A stretch of DNA of 32,384 nucleotides from an uncultured Clostridia bacterium (GTDB lineage: Bacteria > Bacillota > Clostridia > TANB77 > CAG-508). Made by a program: the position numbers and the translations under genes. The stretch covers positions 1 to 32,384 of the forward strand of contig CALXUC010000018.1 of the NCBI GenBank assembly GCA_944391575.1, written 5' to 3'. The notes beneath the pieces are model-generated. The model saw only the letters and a list, made by a program, of their open reading frames with translations, did no database searches and was not told the DNA's origin. Of this stretch, positions 18,578-27,890 are shown piece after piece (positions within the stretch are counted from its first letter, which is position 1; each line of letters opens with the position of its first letter).

Positions 18578-19671
18578 TTCCTTCCGAATATATTAAAAAA
18601 ATTTCTTTTTTCTACTGCAACTACACTATTCGACTTTTCTTCTACATTATCTTTAAATATTGATTGATATATTTCAGTATTTTTCATTTCAAAAGGATTA
18701 GGAGCATATTCACTAAAATAAGTATTCTTCTTGTATTTATTCATATTTGAAGATAAAGCATTTTTATCTTCAATAGGACAATAAGAAATTATAAAATGCA
18801 CATCTTCTAATTCTTTAAGTTTGTCAATAGCAAGAAAAATATTACTTATTTCCCATAATTTACTACCACCTACAATTATTCTTTTATCATTTTTTATAAA
18901 TGATTCTAAATTGTAATCAGTTAATACTCCATAATCATATATGTAAACATCATATCCATAACTCATAGCACTTATCTTTTCATTTTTATCATATATGTCT
19001 ATCCCGTTATATTGAAACATTCCATTGTTAATATCTTTTCCTGCATTTTCTCTCAATTCCTCAATGTCATTACTGTTATTTGCACATACATAACAAGCTT
19101 TTAATCCTCTTTCATTGAAAAATTTGCATAATAAAATAGCTTGTGTAGTAGCTCCAATATGATTTTGTGTACCAGCTATCGCCACTGTAAGTAATTGTTT
19201 TAATTTTTTATATTCCTTTTTTATTATTACTTTATTTTTACCTTTTGTATTTATATCATCTACTCTAAATCTTATTGCATCTTTATACTCATTTCCCTCT
19301 TTTGATAAACATTTTTTAAATTCTTCATCTTGTTTTTTATAGTTATCACCAATTATAAAGTTATATATTCCTTCTCTAAAAAGTTTAGATAAAATACTGT
19401 CTCCCTCTTTATATCCCGTTGCAAGTATTATAATTCTAATATTATGCATTGATTTCATTGCAACTACTGATTTTATTATAGTCTCCTCTTTTTCTTTTCT
19501 ATTTGTAATATCTAATATTAAATATTTAAAACTGCTTAAATTTTGTAATTCTCTTATTGAAAAATCTTGTAAATCCTTTATTCCTGTATAAACTTCAATA
19601 TCATCATAATTATTTTTTGCACACATTTCTCTTATAAGTTTTTCATTAGAATTTGTTATTGCTAAAATCAT
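18574..19671 (-). CDS. CpaE/ParA-like protein with a degenerate P-loop
   Basis: A 365-residue protein laid out like CpaE of pilus systems. The N-terminal 130 residues resemble a receiver-like domain (YLILDITNRK, IIILATG, FIIGDN). The C-terminal part resembles a ParA/MinD ATPase, with a P-loop-like AGTQNHIGATTQ (166-177), YDVYIYDYGV in place of the usual Walker B VIIDtpp, and IIVGGSKLWE. Both signature lysines of the deviant Walker A motif (KGGxGKT) are absent, so ATP hydrolysis is doubtful. ATG 19671 is chosen for GGAGGG 7 bases upstream. It may position or regulate the sortase/adhesin machinery, as CpaE does for pili; this is inference from architecture and context. Confidence 0.6.
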   Translation of the reverse strand: MILAITNSNEKLIREMCAKNNYDDIEVYTGIKDLQDFSIRELQNLSSFKYLILDITNRKEKEETIIKSVVAMKSMHNIRIIILATGYKEGDSILSKLFREGIYNFIIGDNYKKQDEEFKKCLSKEGNEYKDAIRFRVDDINTKGKNKVIIKKEYKKLKQLLTVAIAGTQNHIGATTQAILLCKFFNERGLKACYVCANNSNDIEELRENAGKDINNGMFQYNGIDIYDKNEKISAMSYGYDVYIYDYGVLTDYNLESFIKNDKRIIVGGSKLWEISNIFLAIDKLKELEDVHFIISYCPIEDKNALSSNMNKYKKNTYFSEYAPNPFEMKNTEIYQSIFKDNVEEKSNSVVAVEKRNFFNIFGRK

Positions 19672-19693
19672 TTTATTTCCCTCCTTATTAAAC

Positions 19694-19744
19694 AAAAAAA
19701 AGACTATCATTTATTGATAATCTTTTATATGATTTCTCATATAA
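19694..19744 (-). promoter_or_regulatory. Two adjacent hairpins before the CpaE-like gene
   Basis: On the minus strand a perfect 8-bp stem (TTATATGA/TCATATAA, 19725-19732 with 19737-19744) is followed by an 11-bp stem (19695-19705 with 19711-19721, one G-U) and a run of T that ends just before the GGAGGG ribosome-binding site. It looks like a terminator or attenuator at the bS6-fusion/CpaE boundary. Confidence 0.55.
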
Positions 19745-19823
19745 CTTACATAAGTACATTATAAAATAATCTCTTACTGATTCTTATATTTCAAGAAAAT
19801 TATATCATAAAAATTTAATTTTA

Positions 19824-21083
19824 TTACATTTCCATATCTTCATCATCCATATTTTGACTATCTTCTTGTTCTTGTTTTTGTTCTAGTTCCTGCTTAATTA
19901 CAATAAATTTTATTATATTTTTATCTATTCTATATTTTCTTTCTAATTCTGATATATTTTCTGCTTTTCCATAAAAATTAAAAATAGCAAAATATCCATC
20001 TTTATTATCTCTAATCGGATATGCTAATCCTCTGATACCTAAATTATCTACTGTAACTGGCTTGTTTGATAAATTTTCAAGATATTCCTTATAATTTTTT
20101 AATTCTTTTTTTATTTCATTTTCGTTAATTGTTGGGTTCATTATAATTATACTTTCATACTTGTACATAGTTTGTACTCCTTTCTCATTTATTAAAGATT
20201 TTTCGCTTTGCCTTTTTACTTCTTCCATTATACTTTTTAAATTATCAATAATAACATCAACATTATTCCAAGCTGATGTATCAATTATTATTTCATCTTC
20301 ATTTTCAAACTGGATTGTAGTTTGATATTTTCCATCACTTAAATCTTCTGTATAGATATTTTTATATTTTATATCTAATATTTCTAATAACTCTTTATAA
20401 AGAGTAGTAAAAGTTGGGTTTGTATATACATCTCTATCAGAACCATATTCCATAAAGTCTAAAATATCATTGTAACCCATATATGATTCAACAACATCTT
20501 TGATTGTATAATCATCTATAGCTTTAAATTCCACTTTACTCAAAAAGTTTTCTCTTAAATCTTTTAATGTGCCTTTTTCACTATCTAGCATTGGAATTAT
20601 CGCCATAGGATGTTCATATATTTTTACAATATCATCTTTATCATATTCTAAAATATCTTTTTTTAGTCCTTCTATATCTTTTTTTATATCTTCACTATCT
20701 TTAGCATATTCTTCTAACAATCTTTTTTCCAGTTTTTCTAGTTCCATTATAACATCTTCTGCTTTTCCTATTAAGTCTCCGTCTATATATACAATATTTT
20801 GTTCTTTATATATTAAGTTAAAGAAATAATTTATCCTTTCTTGTTTTAAAGCATTTAAGTACGCATTTTCATCAATTCTCTCATCAATTCCATCATTTGT
20901 ATAATATGACATTCTTTCATTTTTATCTTGTACTTCTATACAAGCATAACCGTTTTTTTCCTGTATATCTCTTGCTTTATCAATTGCAATTTCTAATTTT
21001 GGTATATCACTTTCAATAATATCTGATATACCTTGTTCTCTTAAATCTTCATTCTCCCATATTTTTATTATATAACTTCTCAT
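19824..21083 (-). CDS. Unknown protein fused to a ribosomal protein bS6 domain
   Basis: The 419-residue frame has two parts. Residues 1-305 are acidic and helical and resemble no family I know; one stretch (MSYYTND...) follows a small alpha/beta start. Residues 306-419 match bacterial ribosomal protein S6: MYKYESIIIMNPTI, GIRGLAYPIRDNKDGYFAIF and ELERKYRIDKNIIKFIVIK correspond strand by strand to bS6, then an acidic tail. The junction Met306 (20168) has its own AAAGGAG 8 bases upstream, so a 114-residue stand-alone bS6 could be made as well as the fusion. It lies inside the transfer operon, between M23 peptidase and CpaE-like genes. A role in the ribosome or in binding mRNA is possible. Confidence 0.72.
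   Translation of the reverse strand: MRSYIIKIWENEDLREQGISDIIESDIPKLEIAIDKARDIQEKNGYACIEVQDKNERMSYYTNDGIDERIDENAYLNALKQERINYFFNLIYKEQNIVYIDGDLIGKAEDVIMELEKLEKRLLEEYAKDSEDIKKDIEGLKKDILEYDKDDIVKIYEHPMAIIPMLDSEKGTLKDLRENFLSKVEFKAIDDYTIKDVVESYMGYNDILDFMEYGSDRDVYTNPTFTTLYKELLEILDIKYKNIYTEDLSDGKYQTTIQFENEDEIIIDTSAWNNVDVIIDNLKSIMEEVKRQSEKSLINEKGVQTMYKYESIIIMNPTINENEIKKELKNYKEYLENLSNKPVTVDNLGIRGLAYPIRDNKDGYFAIFNFYGKAENISELERKYRIDKNIIKFIVIKQELEQKQEQEDSQNMDDEDMEM
20169..20184 (-). promoter_or_regulatory. Internal ribosome-binding site for the bS6 part
   Basis: GAAAGGAG (20184-20177) with an 8-base spacer before ATG 20168, in frame within the longer gene. It is as good as the site at the upstream start, so internal initiation is likely. 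Confidence 0.6.
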
Positions 21084-21094
21084 ACTTCTCCTTT

Positions 21095-21815
21095 CTATCC
21101 ACCATATAAATAATTTCGTGGATTCTGAAAATCTCCACTTTCATTTTTTCTAATTTCAAAATGCAAATGAGTTCCTGTCGAATTACCTGCATTTTTATCT
21201 CTTACTGGATCACCTCCTTGTGTTCCTATTACATTTCCCTGTTTTACCACTTGTCCATCATAAACATATATTTCTGCAAGATGAGCATATAAACTATATA
21301 TTGTTTCACCTTTATATACATGTTCTATTTTTACACAATTTCCATAACCTCCCAAGACTCCAGTAAAAACTACTTTACCATCTAAAACACTTAAAATTTC
21401 TGTATGCCAAGCACCAGCTAAATCTATCCCTGTATGAAAACTAGGATTTCCGTATAATTGGATGTATTCTATTTCCAAATTCACTTGTTACTACTGCATT
21501 ATTAACCGGCATTGGTAATTCTCCATTAAAAGTAAGTTCTATACTTTCTAAATTATTTCCATAATCTTCTTTTATTTCATATATTGCAGAATATTCTGCA
21601 CTTGCTTTCATTTTTTCCTCTGTATCCCAACCAAACCAGCTCTGTATAGTTTTCCAACTACTCACTAATAATACAATAGGAATAGCAAGTATAAATATAA
21701 ATACTACTATTCCTATTATAATTCCTATTATTAATCTTTGTCTTTTTTCTTCATCTGTAATTTGACTTATAACCGCTTTTGCTATTAATTTTGCAGTAGC
21801 TGGATCTATTGCCAT
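21095..21815 (-). CDS. M23 peptidoglycan endopeptidase, joined by +1 frameshift at CGG
   Basis: A membrane-anchored LytM/M23 metallopeptidase of 239 residues that opens the wall for the transfer channel. One membrane helix spans about 28-51. The catalytic domain begins VTSEFGNRIHPI; the zinc ligands are His127 and Asp131 in FHTGID, and the HxH pair is His216/His218 in THLHF. In frame 0 the codon after ATA is CGG (21452) and the frame stops three codons later. Skipping the C gives HPIIGNPSFHTG, matching the family's usual HPITGxPSFHTG, and keeps all catalytic residues. Its ATG overlaps the VirB4 stop by one base. In related elements this protein is the VirB1-like lytic component. Confidence 0.85.
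21449..21452 (-). other. CGGA +1 frameshift site (M23 peptidase)
   Basis: ATA-CGGA-AAT. Skipping C restores I-G-N-P-S-F-H, the conserved approach to the first zinc ligand. Confidence 0.88.
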
Positions 21816-23650
21816 TAACGACCACCGCCTTTTCCATAATAAGAAAATTCATAAGGGAATATATCAAATTTTACAAGTATCCTGTTCGAACCTATTATAA
21901 ATATTCCATACCCTCTTTTCTTTGAATATAAAAAATCTGCTTGATATTCACTTAATTTAAACAACTCTATTGTTTCCTCTAAATTTTTGCCGTCTGTTCC
22001 CATAAGTATCTTATATGTAGCCATATCTAGTATTGCTTGTCCATACATTTTAATTGAAGGATCTAAAAAATCAATAATAGAATGTGAAATTATTGTTAGA
22101 CTTCCGCTCATATTTCCTGCACCTTTTGGCTATATTACGAAGAAATATTAAACTTTGAGGTACTTGTGTATCTATTAGTAAATAAGCTTCATCACATAAT
22201 AACATTGTTTTTTCTTCTTTATCTTTACTCATTAGTTCCCAACAGTAGGTAAGAATATTAAAATATTGTGCCTTTTTTACTCTTTCAGATGCATTTTGTA
22301 AGTTATGAGTATCTAAACATATACAATTTGTTTTTGTATCAACACTCGTATATCCATTAAATAAAGCACTATCTGCACCTACTGATATTGTTCTTATAAG
22401 AGATTGCAATATTTCATAATCTTTTTTCTTTGATTCTTCATAAGTAATATTTATTTTTTTATATATCAATTCATATAAGTCTGTCATTATAGGAAAATCT
22501 ATATTTCTATAATTGGATATATCTGTGTTCCAATATATATCAAAATTATTATATAGTTCTTCTAATGTTTCTTCTAATAATGAAACTTGAATGGTTGTTA
22601 ATTCTGGGAAAAGTAGTTTAAAAAAAGTTCTTAAAGTCTGGAAATGTAATGCCATAGCACCTAATCCTTTTCCTTCATCTTTAAAAACTTTTTCTTGCTC
22701 ATTTTCATAATCCAGCGGAACATCTTTTATTTGAAGTGGATTGATTATTCCTCCTGCACCACTTCCAACATTTAACCAATCGCCATCTAAATTTTCTGTC
22801 AATTCTTTATATTCTCTTTCTACATCAATCATAATTATTTTAGTTCCTGTCATAAATTCATTTAATATTAAATGTTTTGCAACAGTAGATTTTCCAACAC
22901 CAGCTGTTCCCATTATTACATAGTTACTATTTGTTCTGTCGCCACCTCTTTTCCAAGAATCTAATACTACAATGCCTCCCTCTGTATCTCTTGCAAAATA
23001 ATAACCTGAATTATCGTTGAAGCCGATTACTTGCAAAATGCATACCACCTAAAAATGTTGATAGTGGTACATTTCTATTAGCAATTTTTCTTATTTTTTC
23101 ATCTAAAATATTAAATGGTGTTATTGATTTAAAAGCATTCATAACTAAATTTGCTAGATTTCTTATTTTCATTTGCATACCTATTAGTTTACTTTCAATT
23201 TTCTTACAATTCTTTTGCAATTCTTCTTCATTTTCAGCTATTACCATTATAAGAATAGACATATATCCAACAATTTCACCATCTTGATCTATTCTTTTTA
23301 TTAATTCATGTCCATCTTCTATTTCTCGTTCAGTTCTTTGCCTTATTATCTCATCTTTTATATTATCTACTGTATTTTCATTTTGCCTCACACCTTTTGA
23401 AATATTTTGAATTAATAATGTATTATCTGTTGGAGAAAAATTTAATGAACATATTGTATTAGGTATATTAGTTATACTTGATAACCAGCCTATTTTTACA
23501 CTTTGAGGATACCTAATTATTGTATAAACTTTTGCATATATGTCTCCTACTTTTATTCTGTTACTTTTATATTCTATACCTCCGAATTGGTGTAAGAATA
23601 TTAAGTAAATTTTTATTTTCTTGCACTCCTGTAATTTCAATTTTCTTCAA
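21815..23650 (-). CDS. virB4: VirB4/TraE conjugation ATPase, joined by three +1 frameshifts at CGG
   Basis: The ATPase that energises the type IV secretion channel. Read without frameshifting it falls into four pieces; skipping the C at CGG 23584, 23025 and 22106 yields one 610-residue protein of normal family length. The N-terminal part contains GGIEYKSNRI and YPQSVKIGWLSSITNIP; Walker A is GTAGVGKST (247-255), Walker B is MLLCDEAYLL with Asp486-Glu487, and the C-terminal end contains RNIAKRCRKYEG. The junctions read PI-G-GIEY, ASN-G-FNDNSGYYF and KYE-G-SLTII, all typical of the family. The start is TTG 23650, 7 bases after AAAGGAGG; the ATG in the other frame at 23640 would lose the first 22 residues. 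Confidence 0.9.
22103..22106 (-). other. CGGA +1 frameshift site (VirB4, third)
   Basis: GAG-CGGA-AGT gives E-G-S in RKYEGSL, where VirB4 proteins have a conserved KYEG. Confidence 0.88.
22971..23025 (-). other. CGGC +1 frameshift site (VirB4, second)
   Basis: The site is CGGC at 23025-23022: AAT-CGGC-TTC gives N-G-F before NDNSGYYFAR (residues 211-220, down to about 22989). The following sequence supplies the conserved strand just before the Walker A region. Confidence 0.85.
23581..23584 (-). other. CGGA +1 frameshift site (VirB4, first)
   Basis: ATT-CGGA-GGT gives I-G-G-I-E-Y. The upstream frame (KKIEITGVQENKNLLNILTPI) starts at TTG 23650 with a good ribosome-binding site and runs into TAA if the C is not skipped. 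Confidence 0.82.
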
Positions 23651-23664
23651 TTCAATTCCTCCTT

Positions 23665-24255
23665 TTATATTTGTAAATATGGTATTTTTTCTTCAAATTC
23701 ATTATCTTCTCTAAAAGCAAAATTTATGTTTAGTGTACTATTACATAACTGTATTAGTTCTTGTTCATTTAATATATCTACTTTAATACCACAATTTCCA
23801 AACTTATTTACTAAATCCATAGCTCTTTTTAATAATTCTTTTTCTGCAATATCACTGTTTTTTTCAAATATAGTAATATAATTTTGTCTTTCAACTACTT
23901 CTCCTGTAATAGTTAATTTTATAGTTTCTCTAATATTTTGCTTCAATAAATTCTTTTGCTTTGAAATATCTGATTTGTTCAAATTCTCCCTTAACTTTTC
24001 CACAAGTTCTGTTACATCTACAGGTCTTGAAATACTTAAAAATTTTAATTCTTTTAAATCACTAGATAATTCATTAGTTATTTCTTTTACTTTCTGAGTA
24101 AGTTCTCTTTTTGAAAATAATTGTATATTTATAGGATTAAGTTTTAATGCCATTATCACATAATTATCTCTTGTATAAATAGCATTATTTTTTATATCTA
24201 AAATATTTATTTCCTCATTACAACTTCTTTGTTTTTCATCTTTCTTTCCAAACAC
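23665..24255 (-). CDS. VirB4-associated conjugation protein
   Basis: A 196-residue protein encoded directly before VirB4, resembling the roughly 200-residue proteins found at this place in Tn1549-like elements. They look like a stand-alone VirB4 N-terminal domain: DNYVIMALKLNPINIQLFS, then helices with many charged residues, then ITGEVVERQNYITIFEKNS and a final KFGNCGIKVDILNEQELIQL. The start is GTG 24255, 7 bases after GGAGG; the stop of the preceding gene lies beside it at 24257. The stop codon overlaps the VirB4 ribosome-binding site. Probably a partner of the VirB4 ATPase at the inner face of the membrane. Confidence 0.65.
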   Translation of the reverse strand: MFGKKDEKQRSCNEEINILDIKNNAIYTRDNYVIMALKLNPINIQLFSKRELTQKVKEITNELSSDLKELKFLSISRPVDVTELVEKLRENLNKSDISKQKNLLKQNIRETIKLTITGEVVERQNYITIFEKNSDIAEKELLKRAMDLVNKFGNCGIKVDILNEQELIQLCNSTLNINFAFREDNEFEEKIPYLQI

Positions 24256-24256
24256 A

Positions 24257-24583
24257 TTAACACCTCCATTTATCATAATACTCATATTCATATTTTTTTT
24301 GTGTTCTAACAAAATCAATCATATATTTAACTTGATTAACTATACACAAATTATTTTCATCTTTTGTTGTTGCAACTACTATTGCTACTACTCCAAACAT
24401 TTCAATTAACACTGACATTAAATAATTTTGATTACTTAAATAATACACAATTATGGATATTGGAATTAAAGCAACAGCAACTATTATTGTTATAATTAAC
24501 TCTTTAATACCATATCCCTTAAAAAATTCCATCCTAACTTTTACGTTACTAGGAATATACAACTTTATATCTTCATTTTCCAT
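24257..24583 (-). CDS. PrgI/VirB3-like membrane protein
   Basis: 108 residues with the PrgI-family pattern: a polar start containing LYIPSNVKVRMEFFKGYGI, two close membrane helices (about 27-48 and 54-72), then a cytoplasmic tail. In Gram-positive conjugation systems this is the VirB3 counterpart that sits beside VirB4. GGAGGGG precedes the ATG at normal distance. Confidence 0.8.
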   Translation of the reverse strand: MENEDIKLYIPSNVKVRMEFFKGYGIKELIITIIVAVALIPISIIVYYLSNQNYLMSVLIEMFGVVAIVVATTKDENNLCIVNQVKYMIDFVRTQKKYEYEYYDKWRC

Positions 24584-24604
24584 TTTTTCCCCTCCTATAT
24601 ATTT

Positions 24605-24829
24605 TTAAATGATATATTCTCCATAATAGAATTTAATTATATCTATCCCTACAAATATCAATTCTGATATTATTAAAAATACAACCACATTCCATATTTT
24701 CTTTTTATAGCTATTCATTGCATCTTCATCATAAATCATTTTTATAAAACAAAATACCACTCGACAAACTGACCCAAGTGGTATTACTACTGTTCTTAAT
24801 AAAGTAATAATTTCATCTAATATTTGCAT
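24605..24829 (-). CDS. Small two-helix membrane protein
   Basis: 74 residues with two hydrophobic segments (about 8-30 and 47-66) around a basic loop. Its place between VirB6 and VirB3 and its topology resemble small VirB2-like or accessory subunits of conjugation channels. No closer identification is possible. Confidence 0.55.
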   Translation of the reverse strand: MQILDEIITLLRTVVIPLGSVCRVVFCFIKMIYDEDAMNSYKKKIWNVVVFLIISELIFVGIDIIKFYYGEYII

Positions 24830-24833
24830 TTTA

Positions 24834-25694
24834 TCACTTCACTTTCTTTAATTGTTTTATTTTTCTACTTAATTGTCCAGAAAGTTCCATTGTCTTACTT
24901 GCTGTTATGATGACATTAGATATGCCACCACCTCCGCCTCCTAACATAAACTCTTGTAGCATTTTAGGAGTTTTTATTGCTAATATTATCATTGCTATTG
25001 CATATATAAGCTGACCACTAAACACTAATAATAAAGCTAATTTACAACAAAATATTTGCACTAATACTGTTAACATACTTTTAAATAATTTTCCAATATA
25101 TTGTGTAAATACTCCTCCGTCTGCATTAATTAAACCTACACAAGCTAGTGGGAATCCCAGCTTTAATACAAAAATCTCTGCTCCGCGAATTATAAATTGT
25201 ACCCATAATACAAATAGTAAAATTAAAGCAATAAGTGACATTATTGCACTAAATAACCCTGCACCTGCCAAATCTACCATTTTTGTTGTAATGTCCATTG
25301 TTTGTGATACATTAAGTGTTTCTAACATATCTTGTCCAAAACTTTGAACAACGCTTATTAGCCAATCATATAACAATGTAGAACATAATAAAACTATTAT
25401 AGCTCTTATAAAATATATTATAAATGTTAATGGCGGAGTATCTGCTTCTCCTTCTGTCCAAAGTATGTATATATCAAATCCTTTTTTTATAAACTTTAAT
25501 ATTATAAGTGATAGTGCAAATGAAAAAATAAGTATTTTTAAATTTTCTAATGAAATTACTTCTGTTCCTAAAATATGAGTCAACTCATATTCTGCATTAA
25601 AACAAATATTCATCAAATTATTAAAAGCACTATTGATAGCACCATCAACACCACCGATCAAACCAATAATCAAATCAGTTAATAAATTAATCAT
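24834..25694 (-). CDS. VirB6/TrbL-like conjugation channel protein
   Basis: A 286-residue polytopic membrane protein with about six hydrophobic segments, a central FVLKLGFPLACVGLINADGG stretch and a late FMLGGGGGGISN glycine run, as in the CD1107/TrbL-type proteins of clostridial conjugative elements. In these systems VirB6 forms the inner-membrane channel. It begins 3 bases after the pilin-like gene, and the small membrane protein follows after 4 bases. Confidence 0.82.
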   Translation of the reverse strand: MINLLTDLIIGLIGGVDGAINSAFNNLMNICFNAEYELTHILGTEVISLENLKILIFSFALSLIILKFIKKGFDIYILWTEGEADTPPLTFIIYFIRAIIVLLCSTLLYDWLISVVQSFGQDMLETLNVSQTMDITTKMVDLAGAGLFSAIMSLIALILLFVLWVQFIIRGAEIFVLKLGFPLACVGLINADGGVFTQYIGKLFKSMLTVLVQIFCCKLALLLVFSGQLIYAIAMIILAIKTPKMLQEFMLGGGGGGISNVIITASKTMELSGQLSRKIKQLKKVK

Positions 25695-25696
25695 TT

Positions 25697-26020
25697 TTAC
25701 CTATAGTAACCAATGATGACATTTATTAGCCCACTTGCTATAACTACACCTACACAAGATATTATAGCAATTTTAATTCTGTTGTCCCATCTTTTTGTGT
25801 CCATTTCATCACTGGCTGACTTTCTTAATAAATAATATCCTATCAAACAAGCTGTTAATACTGGTGCTAAGATTAACAACCAATTAGTTAAATCTTTTAT
25901 CAGATTTTCTGTTCCTATTGCAAGTTGGCTTTCTCCTACTGAAGTTGCGAAACAATAATCTGTAAATAGCATTACTGCTACGAATATCATAATTCCCATT
26001 TTCTTTATCTTTTTTATCAT
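25697..26020 (-). CDS. VirB2/Maff2-like pilin-type protein
   Basis: 107 residues: signal peptide ending near DYCFA, then two membrane helices (LLILAPVLTACLIGYYLL and IAIISCVGVVIASGLINVI) separated by a charged loop. This is the layout of the Maff2/VirB2-like small subunits encoded between VirD4 and VirB6 in Tn1549-like elements. ATG 26020 is preferred because AGGAGG lies 9 bases upstream; the ATG at 26038 lies before that site. Confidence 0.7.
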   Translation of the reverse strand: MIKKIKKMGIMIFVAVMLFTDYCFATSVGESQLAIGTENLIKDLTNWLLILAPVLTACLIGYYLLRKSASDEMDTKRWDNRIKIAIISCVGVVIASGLINVIIGYYR

Positions 26021-26050
26021 ACATAAAATCCTCCTCATTTCAAATTCTTA

Positions 26051-27890
26051 TTATCTATAATTAAAAAATTCCCAAATACCCCATAATTTTATTTCTTCTA
26101 ATTCTCTTTGAGTTCTTTGTTCTTCTCTTTCTTTTCTTAATTTTGTATTATGCTCTTGATTTCCCATACCAAATAATTTATTAAATTTCCATTTTGATAT
26201 ATCTGGTAATGTTGACATTATCGGAAACATACCAGTTGGAATTACTAAAAGATATGGTCTTTCAATTCTCATTATTTCATCTTCTGTAAGTAATGGTCTT
26301 GAAATTAAATTCATACTTTCTGAATTACTTCCACTTTGATATTTTGCATAACTATTACTTATGCTATATGTTGATGTTGTATAAGTACCTAATTTTTTTG
26401 AAATTATTGTTGCCGTTTCTGTACTAGCTGTTTTTAAATATATCCAAGTCTGACAGTTATCTCTTATATTTTCTGCCACTTCTCTACCATACTTTGTTTC
26501 TAGTTGAGAAAAAGACTGCAAAAATAAATTAAATCTAATTTTTCTGCCACCGTGCTACTGTTAGCATATTACTAAAAGCTGGTATAGAGCTAAAATTTCC
26601 AAATTCATCTAATATGTAATTAACTCTTTTAAATAATTCACCACCTCTACTGTCTGCTTTTTCTACTAATGCAACATAATTTTGATATACAAATAAACTT
26701 GCTAACGAATAGTATGTAGTTTTTTGGTCTGGTAAAATAATAAATGTTGCTACTTTTTCTTTTCCAGCATCAGTTAAAGAAAAATCGCTTTTACAAGTCA
26801 TTGAGTATATACTTTTATTTGTGAATAGCTTTAATGTTGCTAATGCACTTGTAAAGAAACTGCTACGAGTTTTATCTGGTGCAATTTTTGCTATACTAAA
26901 AACACTTTTAGCTGGATGTTCTTCTTGTAATCCTTCTATATATTTATTTAAAGGCATTTGATTATTACCTATTGTTTTACACATTTCTGAAATAAACATA
27001 TATACATTAGTTAAATTTTGATATTGTGGATTAGCTTGATTATCAAATACTACACTCATTATTGCACCTGCAATAACGGACATTTCGCCATCTCTCCATA
27101 TTTTTTCCGAATGACTTCCTTCATCTCCCACAAGACTATTAGTAATATCCCAGGCATATTCTTCTGCTTTTCTAAAATCTTTGTTATTTACTGCATCTAT
27201 AACTGGTTGTAAGTAATTATATCTATTTGATTTCATTGGATTCTTAAAATCTAATGTTATAACTTTGTAACCTTTACTCCTCAAATATGGAGCTGTATAT
27301 TCAAACAGTTCTCCTTTAGGATCTGACAATATCATAGATTCACCAGCTAATGCTAAATTTCCAACGGTCTGTAAAACAACACTTCTTGTTTTTCCACTTC
27401 TTGTTGCTCCAACTGTTAAAGAATGTATATTTTCATCTACAAAATATATTTTTTCGTTTTTTTTATCTTTTTTATACCCAACCACTAAACCTCCTTTATT
27501 TGCTTGATATTTATTTTTATCTTTTATTGGAAACTTATTGCATTTAAAATTTCTTTCAAATTCTTTTTGCTTTTGCCATCTAGCCGTACCGTGTTGTCCT
27601 TGTCCAATACTTTTAGGAGTATAAATTTTATCTGTTATTCTATCTAACTCACTATAAAAACTATTTTTATTTACAATTAACACTGCAATTATTAGTACTT
27701 CAAATAAAATAAACAATAAAAAAAATAGTGGCATAAATTTTTCATCAGCTACTATTTGACTAAAATCATATAAAGTTTGAGGAATATCAATTCTTGATAA
27801 TTGAATATGTATCATACTTGCTAATACCAAACTTATTGGTATATTACAAATTGTTGCTATAATTCCTATAATAACTTTATTTTTCTTCAC
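26051..27890 (-). CDS. virD4: VirD4/TraG coupling protein, joined by +1 frameshift at CGG
   Basis: The coupling ATPase that brings the relaxase-DNA complex to the channel; 612 residues. Two N-terminal membrane helices (about 5-28 and 53-74), Walker A GATRSGKT (161-168), SDPKGE, and Walker B YILDEFGNF with Asp428-Glu429. Frame 0 meets CGG at 26552 after ...NMLTVA and stops three codons later. Skipping the C gives AGGRKIRFNLFLQSFSQLE, the normal continuation, and the rest of the domain to 26051, including SWIY-like TWIYLKT. It starts 4 bases inside the end of the DUF3846 gene. Confidence 0.92.
26549..26552 (-). other. CGGT +1 frameshift site (VirD4)
   Basis: GCA-CGGT-GGC gives A-G-G-R, joining the Walker B half to the IRFNLFLQSFSQL half. 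Confidence 0.88.

Noticed and set aside
10854..23584. Classical slippery-site frameshifting by P-site tRNA slippage
   Set aside because: The codons before CGG are all different and most could not re-pair after a +1 move (for example ACT to CTC), and no shared stimulatory sequence is visible.
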